Shown here in pieces: positions 25,330-37,170 of a stretch of DNA of 64,000 nt. Within the stretch, counting starts at the first letter, position 1, and each line of letters begins with the position of its first letter. The notes below the pieces were generated by a model, which worked only from the letters and a program-made list of their open reading frames with translations, had not been told where the DNA came from and did not search any database. This stretch comes from Micropterix aruncella (Eukaryota > Arthropoda > Insecta > Lepidoptera > Micropterigidae), in NCBI GenBank assembly GCA_944548615.1, contig OX155951.1:22255934-22319933 (forward strand), in the 5' to 3' direction. The position numbers and the translations under genes were made by a program.

Positions 25330-25520
25330 GGGCTATCTGCACTCCCGAATTCGAACATCTTGCGGACTACCCCAGGAAGGACGCGAAAGTCCTTCCCGGG
25401 ATAGTCCCTCAAAACGAGGTGGCTACTGAATAGGAGTTGAATCGTGAGTTAGGCCACCCGAGAACACATTGGATCTTATGGCCCGAGTTGCACGAAAACA
25501 TTCGCTACCCAGTTTTTTGC
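25330..25520 (+). repeat. GC-island repeat, copy 1 (A half only)
   Basis: The segment gaggtggctactgaatagga, then gttgaatcgtgagttaggcc and gatcttatggcccgagttgc, parallels 37724-37810 and 34640-34700. The B half is missing. Confidence 0.55.
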
Positions 25521-25691
25521 ACAGTACGTTGTGTTAGGTTTGCTACAATTGCGGACAAAAAAAGCCCGCTCTTAGATTAGGTAGGGATACATGGCAGGCT
25601 GCGATTTCGCTGGGTTCAATTGTCGCGGGGTCTTTACCAATTCCATACATTCTCCATATTCCGCGAAATATGCGAATCGAGAGAGCAAAGA

Positions 25692-25877
25692 GTACATAGG
25701 GCACGTTCTCCTCGTTGTTACCGAAGTGAAGCAGCGGCGGGCGCGGTCAATACTGGGATGGATGACCGCCTGAGTGTTTGACTGCATGATTCCACAAATG
25801 CCCACCTAGAATATGGTGCCAATAGGCAACAAGGCGGGTTCCACAAAAAGGCATATGCCTTGTGAATAAAAAAAAAA
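25692..25877 (+). mobile_element. 5S rRNA-derived SINE, copy 2
   Basis: 25703-25790 follows 5S rRNA (gttctcctcgttgttaccg, aagcagcggcgggcgcggtc, atggatgaccgcctg). Then comes the same non-5S body as copy 1 (ggtgccaataggcaacaagg, catatgccttgtg) and a poly(A) run at 25866-25877. The 5' part before gttctc is less 5S-like than in copy 1, so this copy is probably 5'-truncated or diverged there. Confidence 0.8.
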
Positions 25878-25879
25878 TA

Positions 25880-27800
25880 TTTTAAAAAAGCACCTTAAAA
25901 ACAAGCAAACTGGATGACTGGTGGTGGCGAATGACATCGGCGTGGCTTCGTGGTAGCGTGGCCGTGTGGCTTGTTTTCGATTGAGCCTCGGTTCCAAAAA
26001 GTAGTTTGAGAGATGGATGCATAAATTTCTCATTAATGATAAATAATTTAAAAAATCTTTCTTTATATTCTAAGATAAGGGGGGGGGGGGGGAGATATTT
26101 TGTGGGCCGCTAGCTCTATCAACTTTCAAAGATTGTGCCTCGGAAACTTATGGGTTGTGGACCCTCTCTGTTTTCTGGACCCTCAACCTTTCACAAATTC
26201 CTAGCTATCTATACACTCTGTCTTACTGTTTCATACGCACACTTCCATCAATTAATTTTTAAGCCATTTAGTTTTATATTTTAAATTTTAACGTAATAGT
26301 AACGTATTATTATATAAGCATTATTAAGGATATTAATAGTATATGTATATATTGCAACGATACACATTTACATAAATAAAACATTTTATTGAAAAATATG
26401 AAAATGAGACAACATCTGTTTTTATTTTGATTCGAGTTGCAGAAGACCGACAAAGAAAAAATCAAAAATATAAAAACTTGCTAAAGAAAACTATATGTAG
26501 GATCAAAAGTATTCAAATTAATATTACGCATTTAAAATCGACAATTTCATTCCCCCGCTTTTACCGCCAACGAACGTGTAAATGTCCCGATCGATTATTA
26601 GCCAAACAATCGCTTAGAGGAGATATTTTATAGCCATGGCAACCTTCAAAAGCCCATAACTCGCGAAGAGCGTTTTTAATCAACATTAATGGCCGCGGGC
26701 GGTAATGTTGTCTAGAAAAAAGAGTAAAAAATTACCATAAATATATATATATATACCTACCTGATTTCATTGCCGATCGTAAAAGATTTTCGGTACTGTT
26801 TCATGTCATTATCGGTCGGTGTAATGTCGGCATAGCGGGCCAAACAGCCTGCACTCGCACACTATCGAAATCTTAACAATTCTACATCGTAAAATGGTCC
26901 CCTTGGTCGTAAAATTGCTCGGAGGCACCCCGTTGCGGCTTCTACCTATAAACCACGCCGTCTAGCCACCTCGGAATACCGGGAACTATAAACAATGGTC
27001 CGGTCGATTATGGTGATCAACCATTTTTACTCTAATCAAAACGTTTTTGGGAAAAAAATAAAAAGGTTGACATAAGATGATAATTGGCAAAATCCGAAAC
27101 AAGCATGGACCCGGAAGAAATAACCGTTCACAAGAAGATATGTCCAAGCAGAGCGAATAGAATTCTAAACAGGTAGCTATCCTTTATATTTCCTTATATT
27201 GTCATTTAATTCATAATAATTACAAAAGTCATTAAAGAAAATAACGCCTTCTATTTTATTTTATTGGAATTACTTTAAAACTTAAATCGTACATTCCAGT
27301 ACAAATATTTAATAATAAACGATTTAAAAATAACGTACCTGTGAAAAAAATCAATAAATCAACATTAAAACGGAATAATTTAAGAGGGTGCTGCACGAAA
27401 TTTCTCATATTAGGGTCTAGCGTTTTAGTTATTCCGCTAAAACTACGCTAATAAAAGCAGTGACAAAAAAAACTCGTTTTTATCAATAAGTCATTTATAA
27501 GGTTAGATAATAAATTTGAATAATAATAAACAGCCAAGAAAATATACAAAAATGGGCCCGGGGTTTTAGTCCTCACTGGGAAAATAATAACTAATTTGAA
27601 TTACAAATTATTATAAAAGAAAGTTAAATGACATATCTTCACTATAAAATATTTAAATTTCAATTATTGTAATAGGATATTATACAATAAATCCCAGAAA
27701 ATCAGGTATCAGATTCTCCATACATTTTTTGTATGGACTAGCCGCGTTAATAAATACACAGGCGCGCTATGAAATAGATTCACTTCCCTGCTGCTATTGG
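25880..27800. other. Unassigned intergenic sequence
   Basis: A G run of about 16 lies at 26080-26095. 26640-27000 contains GC-richer patches (ggccgcgggcggtaatg). I see no recognisable gene or element end. Confidence 0.35.
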
Positions 27801-27833
27801 AAGTGAGAGCACGTCTTTTTCGGTTAGCTCTTA

Positions 27834-27915
27834 TCAGTTCCCGCTCACGTAATATTTTATTCTTCTACACCGCAGTAAAGCGTCATCATGCATCGTCACG
27901 AAACAGCAAACAGCA
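27834..27915 (+). promoter_or_regulatory. Candidate initiator plus first exon
   Basis: TCAGTT at 27834 fits the arthropod initiator. A leader of about 50 nt follows, then ATG at 27888, nine open codons, and a strong splice-donor-like GTAAGTAT at 27916. The combination is suggestive, but each element is common by chance and no transcript evidence exists here. Confidence 0.25.
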
Positions 27916-30533
27916 GTAAGTATTTTATTTTTTATATTTGTTTTTTTATAATGGATGTTTATGGCATCTTTGTTATAACTTATTATAATACTCTACATGT
28001 ATTTTAGTTAATGGGGAAGCGGAAGAAAACATATTTCATTTTTTGCGAAACGCCATAGAATCAGCGTGAAATTTCAGTCTAAATACATGAGAAAGCGATG
28101 TTGTTTTCAGTCCGAGATATAAGAAAATGAGATAGTTTTAAACGCCAAGATTCGATCGGCGCTCATTTTATAAAAAATAGATCGACTCCAATAAGCGTAA
28201 AACAATTGAAAATATTTTCTGAAGGGACCACTATTCGAAACTTGTAATCTCGAATAGTTTAGTCAATTTGCGTGAAAAACCTGAAATTCAATAAAAAAAT
28301 ACAGATGTAAATGTAACATTTTCGTAAGTTGAAAATAAGTGGTTGGCTGTAAGATATTTAGCTTACAAAGAGCATTGATAGGATATGCACTGATTTAAGG
28401 TTGCGACACGTCATTTAAACCAGAAAAAGCACGGAAATTTTAAAATCAAATAGTCTTTGAAAATATTCAAAACTATAGAATACTTAAAAATATTTTGAAA
28501 CCATAGAAAATTAAAATAATTTGAAAATCATTTTATATATATAACATTGAACGGCGGGTCAAATCGACCATTTTGGTCTAATAAATACGTGTGCAAAAGG
28601 ATTTGCTTTTATCACAATTTGCAGTTTTTGTTATTTGCAATTTGCTATCAGCGATAAAATTATAAAATGTAGGTTACTTCGCTTTGGCGGGTGTCCGTCT
28701 GTAGGTTACTTCGCTTTGGCGGGTGACGTTCAGCGTTATCAATATATATGCGATTTACTCGCACGTGCGTGGCCGCTGCCGGCAAGCGTAAATTACCTAC
28801 ATTTGTGTAACGGCTTTTGCTCGGGACCTCTTAAGACATACATGCATGAGTCAAAATTCAGGAAAAGGTAAGATAATAAAGAAAAGATTTCTATCTTGAT
28901 CTCTTGAGACCGCGAAGAATTCCTAAAAATCTACGAATTGGTTATTAGTATTTATTATGTGCAAGAAATTGCTCCTCTTTGGTAATTGATTACAGCTTAT
29001 AAATTATATGTTAAATCCCGAGGCGCTTCGCAGAGTTAATCACTCTGAAGGTTACCGGTATTACGTAAAAAAAGTGCCGCGTGAGAATACAGTAAGCACC
29101 TGACGTAATTTGTCATCATAGCCGCCGCAGTGAAGCCACTATTTCACAATTAATTTAATATCGAAACGGTAGCCTTTCTGGGTAAATCGTCCTGGCGGAT
29201 AGATTAACCTGGAATCCCTTGGGGAGCCAAAGTCTTACTGAGAAACATGACAAAGTGATAGTTTTTTAGCAATCTTAACCCTTCGAGTAGCGGCATAGTT
29301 TCATGGCAGACTGCGGCAATTTATTGGAATTTCTTGCAATATCGCCGCGCTCGATAAAAATTACTATAACTATTGAACTACTATAGCAATCATAAAAAGA
29401 ATAACTGTACAATGATCGCATTGAAATTATATATGTAGAGAATATTGAAATCTCACTTTGTAAAACAATTAAATAATTATGAATAAATATGAGAAATTCG
29501 AAAAACTGAAAAAAACTCGGCATTTCTAACTTTTAATAACTTTTAAATAAAATTTTTGATGATTTCTCGAAAAAAAAATTATGATGTTTGACAATGGAAT
29601 TTTACCAGAAATATACACGAAATGACGCGCGAAATTATTCTAGCAGCCCTCTATGTATCTATGGTAATAATAAGATATTTGGTATGGATTTTAGGATGCG
29701 TACGAGTTAGAAAATAATATTACTGTGCGCTCCGGGAGCAAGCCGCCAATATTGGTCGTTACGTAGTCAACGGTGTTCTGATGTGCAACCAAATTTGGTC
29801 GTTACGTAGCCGAAGGGTGAATCGGCAGCAGGCCTCTCAATACCAAATTAAAAGCGGTATTCAGAGTAACGACGCGACACGTTTCAAAATCGGTATGGAC
29901 ACGAAATAAAAACCGTCATGCCCATTTTCCTGTACCGCTGCAGTGACTAATATGAAGAGCCCAGTCGTTTGACGATCTAGGCCAGAGGGATAGAAATCTT
30001 CATTTAATTTTCGTTCATTCGGTAAATGTACATCTTATTACTAAATTATGAGTTAAATGATTAGTTTATGAGTTTACTATGCTTCTATTTTCCCTTTCAC
30101 CAACCCGATATCTATCTGTATAAAATGAAATACCCACTCACCATGTCATCTAAGAAATATTTCAGACGTACTTTAAATCAAAGTACTTACTAATGTTTAG
30201 TACTTAGAAACGAGGTGAACAGAATAACGATTTAGGAACGAGGTGAATAAAAATAGTATTCTTAGAATTGCTACCTGGGCGCCAGCTCACCTAGTTCCGG
30301 TATTTAGGAAGTACATATAACCGGTTATGCAGTCTGATGCAGTGAAGCGACATCAGTTACACTCATAGAAGTCCAGAACCACTTCCGAGAGGCCGCGTTT
30401 CTCATATATGGGGGTCGTGGTAGGAGAAGCTCTTTGTCAGAGGACATGGAAATAGATCCGGTGAAACGAGGGTACTCACTTGTGTAGTCGACATTGAGTT
30501 TACTAAACAATTATAAGATAATTGTTTCTACAG
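27916..30533. other. Intergenic or intronic sequence with small repeats
   Basis: It contains a 25-bp direct repeat (gtaggttacttcgctttggc...) at about 28670 and 28701. The frame 28625-28867 is open and lies between ttgcag and AAAAG|GTAAGATA splice-like signals. A second direct repeat, ttggtcgttacgtag, lies at about 29754 and 29797. No protein family is recognised. Confidence 0.3.
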
Positions 30534-30633
30534 GGAAATCGCCGAAGAATTTGGCTGTTCAGATGCGTCACAGGTGATAATAAAAGAAGAGTCACACTGC
30601 GTCCGCGTTCGCGGCGCGGAAAAGCTGAAATAA
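30534..30633 (+). other. Candidate terminal coding exon
   Basis: A pyrimidine-rich acceptor (ttgtttctacag) precedes 33 codons with clearly protein-like composition (EIAEEFGCSDASQV ... VRVRGAEKLK) and a TAA at 30631-30633. AATAAA hexamers follow at 30629 and 30657-30665. The frame needs one leading base from the previous exon. That phase is compatible with the donor at 28868 but not with the candidate first exon at 27915 directly. I do not recognise the protein. It could be a real C-terminal exon, a processed relic or chance. Confidence 0.3.
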
Positions 30634-30861
30634 ATTTTGTATAAATCAAATGTCAAATAAATAAATAGCATTCGTGTATTAAAGAGATTCAAAGAAATTA
30701 GTATGTTTTAAATAGGTAGAGATAGATATAATTAAATTATGATTTCAAGCTAAGTATTATAATCTCCCAATGACAGGTAAAAAAAACAATTAAATTAAAA
30801 TCAATAAAGCGTTCTAGCTTCTTGAATTATGGCGGCGATGAGGTCGTTGGTCGTTGGGCGG
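30634..30861. other. Unassigned AT-rich sequence
   Basis: Nothing is identified other than polyadenylation-like hexamers near its start. Confidence 0.4.
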
Positions 30862-31420
30862 TGTCGACTACAACGGGCGAACCCGCCACCCCAGGCTGGT
30901 ATAACGACATGGGATCGTTCTTTCAGCCGTGGGGTGAGCGTAGCAACTTTGGGAAGGCACAAACCCAAATCCAGCAAAGCCACTAACCTGCCATAGTCCA
31001 ACGCCTTACGGCGAGGCACTAGTAAGGTAACCCAGTAGAGCTACCTCGCCCCCTGGCTACCAGTTTTGGTAGGATATCTCCTTCTGGAATTAACCTTCAG
31101 GATACCTCCCTCCTCCCGACTGGTCACGCGACCGAAGTCGCTTGCGCGACCTCTGCCTGCCATAATTCAGCTGTGATTCAGTTTGAATCTATCGCGGACC
31201 AAAGGCATCTTTTGCCCGACTCTGAATTCAGGAACAGGTAGCCTAATGGTCATTTCAAAAGTGGCTGACGACAAGTCAACATCCAACCCCGCTGCTTAGG
31301 ACACAGTATATTTCCATAGTCTCCAGACTCCTTCAGCAATTAGTCAGAGTGCACATCCGATTGGCATCGCCGAACGGTGCCCAAAAACCGTCCAGTAGCG
31401 TGTCCAGTACTGCGTATTTT
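30862..31420 (+). repeat. GC-island repeat, copy 2 (B+A)
   Basis: It starts at the family's conserved 5' string tgtcgactacaacgggcgaa and continues through ctaccagttttggtaggata, tctatcgcggaccaaaggc and tcatttcaaaagtgg to ccatagtctccagactcc and aaaccgtccagtagcg. It forms a subgroup with copy 5 (37179). Immediately after it comes a LINE family 1 fragment. Confidence 0.75.
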
Positions 31421-31424
31421 AATT

Positions 31425-31845
31425 AAAACCCCAATTTATGGAATTAAGAGTTTTGACAATATTGACATTTCTCAGTTCTCTTGACTTTCTTGATTATCAT
31501 TATTCTACCTATTTTTGACTATTAAATCATTTTAAATTCTATTCTGACATTGGCGATTGACTATTATCATTATTACAATATTTGTATATCCTAAATTATT
31601 TTTATTACTGTCCTTAAAATATTTTGTATAATTATAAAATAATTCTGATTGATTATTAGTGCTATTTTCCAAATAAAAATTTGTTTAATTATCGAAGAAT
31701 TTTGTTTGAAAATATCGGAAAATTTTGTTTATGTTCATATTATTATACCTTATAATGCAGGTACATAAATACATATTTAGTAGTATTTTTTATTAATTTT
31801 GACTCTATCAAGTGTAGGAATCTATCAACTGGTCGATAAATTAAA
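31425..31845 (+). mobile_element. LINE family 1, second copy (3' UTR)
   Basis: It reads like 11735-12240. The last codons (PIY.I..FDNI..SQ, then a stop) are followed by the same TTGACTATTAT-rich 3' UTR, ending tgactctatcaagtgtaggaa and tctatcaactggt. It is more diverged than the 11.5-kb copy and has lost the tail. Confidence 0.7.
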
Positions 31846-31849
31846 AATT

Positions 31850-32730
31850 TTAAAATATACAAATGACATTGATATAATGATGCCATTCTATTTTTCATTT
31901 TTTGTTTATGAAAACTTACAACGCTTATTTGCGTTTATATCAATGCCATTGACGACGCAAGAGTCGGCCATGGTCAGAACTTAATATGGTAAAAAAAGAA
32001 AGAAAAGTGGAGTAACGATACCCATCCTCGCCGAGTGCAGATTGGTCGTTTCGCCGGACTCGGGTTCGCTAAAATCTCATGACTGATTGCATCTTCGTGT
32101 TGAGGGGATGAATCTTGACTTGCTCCATCATTTATATTCTGACCCTTCTTTTTGCCTCGATACATTTCAATGTTCTTTGTTTTTTGGGAACGCATCGCGT
32201 TTGCCATATTTATAATTATAGCTAATGAGCAAACGATAGTGAACCTTCATTATCAAAGACGTCACAGTTATGCATCTAATTACGTGCATGTCTCCCTCGT
32301 TTCACGCATCTTAACTAATATGGACTTCTACAGGGTGAAAAGGATCTGGGATGCTAATCGGACCCCAATTTATTTTAATGATTTTATTCAGTTTTTTGTG
32401 CGATAGGAATGTGTCCATAATGTATAATATATCGGTTACCCACAGGTATTCAATGCACAGAGCACTTACTTTTTTCTAACGCGGCTCGGCGATTCTCGGA
32501 TCTTATCGTGTGGTTAAAGCACCATGACAATAGTAACCGCAACGAAGTGGTTTCGATAAAGCTCAGTTGATACGATACGAAGTTTCACGCACGAAGAGCA
32601 TGCCGCCTTCACGAACAAGAAAACTCGTTTTCTCGTTCGAGCTCGTCTGTGTTTCTCTGACTCGTCCGTTGCAACATGGAGTCGGTAGACGAAGGTGTGG
32701 CGTGTGTTGGTGCAATTTTAGCGTTATATA
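31850..32730. other. Unassigned intergenic sequence
   Basis: Short unconvincing frames only. 32470-32720 is GC-balanced and could belong to the PLE terminal fragment that follows. Confidence 0.35.
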
Positions 32731-32734
32731 AAAT

Positions 32735-32805
32735 CGAAGACTATCGCGGTTGTTTGACATTATAAATAGAATAGAAACGAATTTACCGCGTGAAATTAAA
32801 GCGTG
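32735..32805 (+). repeat. PLE terminal-repeat fragment
   Basis: gaagactatcgcggttgttt, then gacattata and gaatttaccgcgtgaaatt, match the reverse complement of 3215-3290. This is a solo fragment of the terminal repeat of the PLE family at 2.4-3.3 kb. Confidence 0.65.
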
Positions 32806-32809
32806 ACGT

Positions 32810-33885
32810 TTGATCAGAAACAAAATAAAGAAGGAAAAATAGCGCAGGCTTATAAACTTCATCGGTTGCAGAGCCGCTTTTTAAAACTTTCTTTAGCTCT
32901 TAGCAACAATTAAATCGCAAATAAAAAAATTTATTTTTGCAGGGATTTGTATTGAAATTTGGTATTTGCATAGAAGCCACTATGTTTTCTAGTACATTTT
33001 TTCGCATCTCCCTGTTTTTATATTCCACCGAGTCTGACTTCTACAAGCATAGGTTTTCTTTATATAGTTCGTCAAACTTAATCATTCGTACATCAGTCCA
33101 CTTAGTCATGGTTCCGTTAAAAAACCAAAAACCACATAAGATGTCAAAATATTTTTTTTTCGCATCCGTGCAAGACGCTTTTCGAACGCCAACTAATAAA
33201 CATGCATGAACTCGCGTTCGCGCGCGAACGACGCTGTGTAGTGCACGCATGCGAGCTTTCGAGAACCGTCAACACGATACGTGAATGCGTTCGAGAAGCA
33301 TTCTCGTGCCTGAACTTGCAATCGGGCTTTTGGCTTCGTTAATTAAGTGAATAAATAATAATAATGACAATGTTTTTGTAACTTTCCAGCCATGAAAATA
33401 GGGGGTCAAAAATTCAGATAAATGGCGTATGCTTATCCTCTTTATATCATTAAAAACAATCTTGATAGCTTTCAGCATATTTTATTTCGTGAATTTGTTC
33501 GGCCAGTAATAGTTCCAGGCTTCCTAAATATAGTAGAAAAATAACAATAAGGACATTCACCTCTCAAAGATTACATGTAGGTACTTCGACCCCAATGATA
33601 TATCTTTTCAAAATCTCCTATATTCTGGTTAAATTTTAAATTCTTCTTTCTCTCTGCATTACATGACATTCAATTCATTATCACGTTACCAATTTGACAT
33701 GTTTTTAGTGGGTATGTAATTGTTACTTTTACTTACCGATTACTATTGGTAATGAAACAACCCTTTATCATTTGTTATTTTTTGTTTAGATTTAAAGTAT
33801 TTTAAAGTCTCTTGTCCACACACTTTTTTGCCGTGAAATCCTACGGTTGATTCTTAAGAGAAAAAATCTTAAGGTTTAAATGCTT
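32810..33885. other. Unassigned intergenic sequence
   Basis: 33190-33260 is GC-rich with a gcgttcgcgcgcgaacg palindrome. 33805-33853 is a diverged extra copy of part of the fold-back arm at 33942-33990. Confidence 0.4.
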
Positions 33886-34232
33886 TAAGCGGCTGTTTCT
33901 GGGATTCAATGGGGTTTCTGCCATGTTTTACCACACTAAGGCCTCTTTTCCACGCACCTTATTATTGTCGTGAAAACCTACAATTGATTCGCCGTGTGTA
34001 GTAGGCACGGTCGTCAGTATTGTATAGATCACAATGGGAGCTTGCCGAAAAACAGACTGCGCCGCCGCCGTGTCTGTGAACAAGCTTCTGTAGTGATCCA
34101 TATAATACTGACGGCCGTGCTTACACTACACTGCGAATTAACCGTAGGTTTTCACGGCAAAAATAACATGCGTGGAAAAGAGGCCTTAGCATAGTAAAAA
34201 TGGCAGAAACCCCATTGTATCCCAGAAATAGT
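33886..34232. mobile_element. Fold-back element, about 347 bp
   Basis: The left arm (tttctgggattcaatggggt, then taaggcctcttttccacgca, cgtgaaaacctac, aggcacggtcgtcagtat) is matched in reverse complement by 34075-34232. The arms nearly meet, with only about 40-50 bp at the centre. A partial extra copy of the arm lies just upstream (33805-33853). It has no coding capacity, so it is a MITE or fold-back transposon. Confidence 0.75.
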
Positions 34233-34474
34233 CTCTTAAAGAATTGACCCTTCATTTCTAGCGAGCGTCCAAAACCTTTAATATTTGGGAAGTGCATGGA
34301 AAGCCACATAGTTGCGTCAAGTGCATCAAGTGGTCAGGTGCATTAAATGTTCATACCTACCCATCACAATAATACGAGGAAACACAACCGAATTACTTAG
34401 GACACCAATTATTTTTGACTTTTGAAATATCAAATAGCAATCGTTTGTAATAGCATTTGTAAGAAAACATACCT

Positions 34475-34735
34475 CTCCAGACCCGCCTGGTTATTCGCCA
34501 GCTGAGCATTCAACACCTATCAAACCGGATGGTGCACCAAATGCCCAGTTCCGCCCGAGGTATTCCCCTGAATCTACGATCTTGTGATCCCAACCGCCTC
34601 TGACATGTGGCCCTGACAGGGTAAGCCCCTCTCCGAGGAGGCTACCAGATAGGAGTTGAATCGTGAGTTGGGCAGGTCAGATGACATACATTTTCGGCCA
34701 ACAACACCCAAGCTGCACTGAACCATTAGGAACCC
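34475..34735 (+). repeat. GC-island repeat, copy 3 (A half only)
   Basis: ctccagacccgcctggttat, then cctctgacatgtggccctga, gaggaggctaccagatagga and gttgaatcgtgagttgggc, parallel 37636-37770. The B half is absent. Confidence 0.55.
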
Positions 34736-34739
34736 AAAA

Positions 34740-35640
34740 AAAGGCAAAATTCGGATCCGCCCCACAGATTTTTCCTGAAAACGGACCAGCTAAACGTACT
34801 CGCCTTGTGCTGTTTCCTCGTTTTATTTACAATGCTGTCATAGCTCTCGCATTTGCACATCACTGGAGTGTTTAGGCACAAAGCTACACAAAGCTGCTTC
34901 GTGAATATCAGACGATGAGGCCACGGACAGACCACATCCTGCGTGACAAATACGCATAAACATAATATATCCGTTGTAGGCTCCAACCACTGCTCACGCA
35001 TTATTAATATCGTAGATCTTACCGATTCGAATCTGATGGTATTTTGTCACACAAATTGGCACCACTGTAATGAGCGGATAGACGTTCTAACTTCAAAAAT
35101 AACATTCGGCATCATGACAATCTATCGAGCATTGATTTTTTTAATTGTATGCGATAGAAGCAGACGTATCCGACTAAGTTTCTATTATACCTATCCCCTA
35201 TTATTTCTATTATACCTATCCCCATTTTCATCGGTAAGATATCGAAACACACCATCGAATCAGCGGTAAGGCATTTTATTTATCAACGCGGGTCACGACG
35301 AGACGTATGCTTGACGAGGGTTAATATTGGCTGCAAGCGAACCTCCCCCCTCCATCCCTTCCTGCCCTTTTCCTCCTGTCTTTAGGAGTAATCTCCAGAC
35401 TTGGGGCCGACTGGTTACATCGCCGAGATGCACCTTAGACGTCTTGTTTATACCACCTGACAGGGTTATAAATGTAACCGAATATCTCCGGCCAATGCCG
35501 TATTAAAATAGCCTTTACACGTTTTGCGGGATGGGAAATATTTTAGAGGCTGTCGAGGTTTTTGCTCCCCTATTTTGAATAATTTACTGTGGTTATGGCA
35601 CTCTTTAAAAACGTTTGAATAGTTGTTTTTTTCTACTTTT
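34740..35640. other. Unassigned intergenic sequence
   Basis: A short direct repeat, attatttctattatacctatcccc, occurs around 35180-35225. No gene is recognised. Confidence 0.4.
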
Positions 35641-35745
35641 TATTGTGAAATTTCACAATGGGCGGGTTTGTTATCATACGACAATCTCTTACCACTATAA
35701 AGCATTTATACGTATATGTGCGTGTGTTGTTTGCATTCGATTGAC
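35641..35745 (-). mobile_element. tRNA-SINE 3' tail (minus strand), interrupted
   Basis: The reverse complement of the SINE tail seen intact at 36450-36600: gtgaaatttcacaatgggcg, acaatctctta, then ttgcattcga. At that point the GC-island repeat begins. A matching SINE head lies at 37833-37955. Confidence 0.7.
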
Positions 35746-36025
35746 AACTACAATTGGCGAACCCGTCACCTCAGGCAGTTTTAACGATATTAGATCGAAT
35801 GGTCGTTTCAAGAGCAGTTGCTGTAAGGTTAACAACTCCCCTCTCTCTATAGGAAACAATACTGTTTCCAGACCTTTCCGGCTGTCAGTTGGAATGCACA
35901 ATCGATTGACTGACGCCGCACGGTGCGCAACCGTCCAGGAGCGCCCGAAAGTTGACTCCTAAGGGAAACTGGCTCACAAGCCAGACTCCTTCCCGCGCTT
36001 GCACTCAGTGGCTTAACTACGCCGG
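35741..36025 (+). repeat. GC-island repeat, copy 4 (internally deleted B+A)
   Basis: It starts ttgacaactacaattggcga. B is then deleted down to its 3' part (tcgtttcaagagcagttgct), followed by A (gtgcgcaaccgtccaggagc). It joins a SINE tail at the same SINE position used by copies 5 and 9. Confidence 0.7.
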
Positions 36026-36345
36026 TGCAGCGGGTGCAGCGCACCTGGGCAAACGGCAATACGAGGGCCCAAAACGGATCTACTTATCTAGGGTCGACGT
36101 TCCATCCGACTTTACTAGGAAGCAGAATAGATGGATGTCTCAAAACTGATTGATGATTTTGCACACTGCAAAATAGACGAAAACCATTCTATTCAAGAAA
36201 TGTATTTGTTCATATTTATTATAATACATTAAGTAATGAATTCAAATATGTAGATATGCAATAATTGGTACATTTGTAATATACTCAAAATAAAGTAATA
36301 AGAACTGATATTATTGTTTTATTTCTCAAAAGCATTCAAAGATTA

Positions 36346-36630
36346 CACGGCCCGGTTGCATAGTGGTTAGGTCGCCTGATCTTACATTGTAAGGTCCCTG
36401 TTCGATTCCCGGCTGGGTCACCATTTTCCGTTGGGATCAAATTAATGGAATTGCATTTTCAATTCTGTCGATCGAATGCAATAACAATAAACACACTTAC
36501 AGACATGTTACATGCACACATACATATAACACGTCATAGTAGGGTTGGTTGTAAGAGATTGTCATAGGACAATAAAACCTGCCCATTGTGACATTTTCAC
36601 AATAAAGAGTATAAACAAACAAACAAACAA
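36346..36630 (+). mobile_element. tRNA-derived SINE, intact copy (S1)
   Basis: The tRNA-like head 36347-36422 contains an A-box region (gcatagtggttaggtcgcct) and a B-box (tgttcgattcc). A unique body follows (ccgttgggatcaaatt, cgatcgaatgcaataac), then a 3' part (agggttggttgtaagagatt, gtgacattttcacaataaag) and an (aaac)n tail at about 36605-36628. The A and B boxes would drive RNA polymerase III. This is the reference copy for the interrupted SINEs at 35.6/37.8 kb and 43.4/44.9 kb. Confidence 0.85.
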
Positions 36631-37010
36631 AGACGGAGAAATATTATTCCAGTAATTAACTTAACAGTAAAGGTCGTATTAATATAGGAACAAATGTTTC
36701 TGTTATTCTCCCGCAACAATGTTTCTATGTGATCCCTCGTGTCCTGCTGAAGTTCTTAGTAACTTGTTCCGAAACATGTTCAAGGCAATGCCCCCAAATA
36801 AATACGCCAATTTATTGTATAGCTGCAATATAAATACATAACGTAGCTAGGTAAATAGTAATTACATTTTATATACCAAAATGAATGTAGTGGGGGTGAA
36901 GGGCTTTTTGTTCAATTTTGCACCGGGGCTAAAATGAAATAAAATCAGATAATTTATTGTCCTAAAAACTAATACATAGTTGTATAGACAGTTGCCCATT
37001 TTATCTTGTT
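36631..37010. other. Unassigned intergenic sequence
   Basis: Nothing recognisable apart from a gcaccggggctaaaatg / ttacgccactgcc combination near 36920-37015 that resembles a transposon end. Confidence 0.35.
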
Positions 37011-37014
37011 ACGC

Positions 37015-37158
37015 CACTGCCTGCAATCCTGCTTGGATGCCGCCGGATGGGTGTTGACCCGCGAGTTTGGCCGTAGTTGGCCTAAACGCATGGGTCTTAG
37101 TGACCTAACTGCAACAGGGCCCATTAGCTCCTGTTTTCACAGGGCCCATTAGCGTTCG
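37015..37158 (+). repeat. GC-island repeat, A-end fragment
   Basis: gccgccggatgggtgttgac, then ccgcgagtttggccg and two copies of agggcccattag, match 44390-44500, where gggcccgttagctcc is also doubled. It lies just before copy 5. Confidence 0.6.
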
Positions 37159-37170
37159 GCAGATCGACAG

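Noticed and set aside
36347..36422. A genuine tRNA gene
   Set aside because: The A- and B-box-like regions are present, but the sequence continues into a SINE body and the same head recurs at 43.45 kb. The acceptor and anticodon stems do not pair convincingly.
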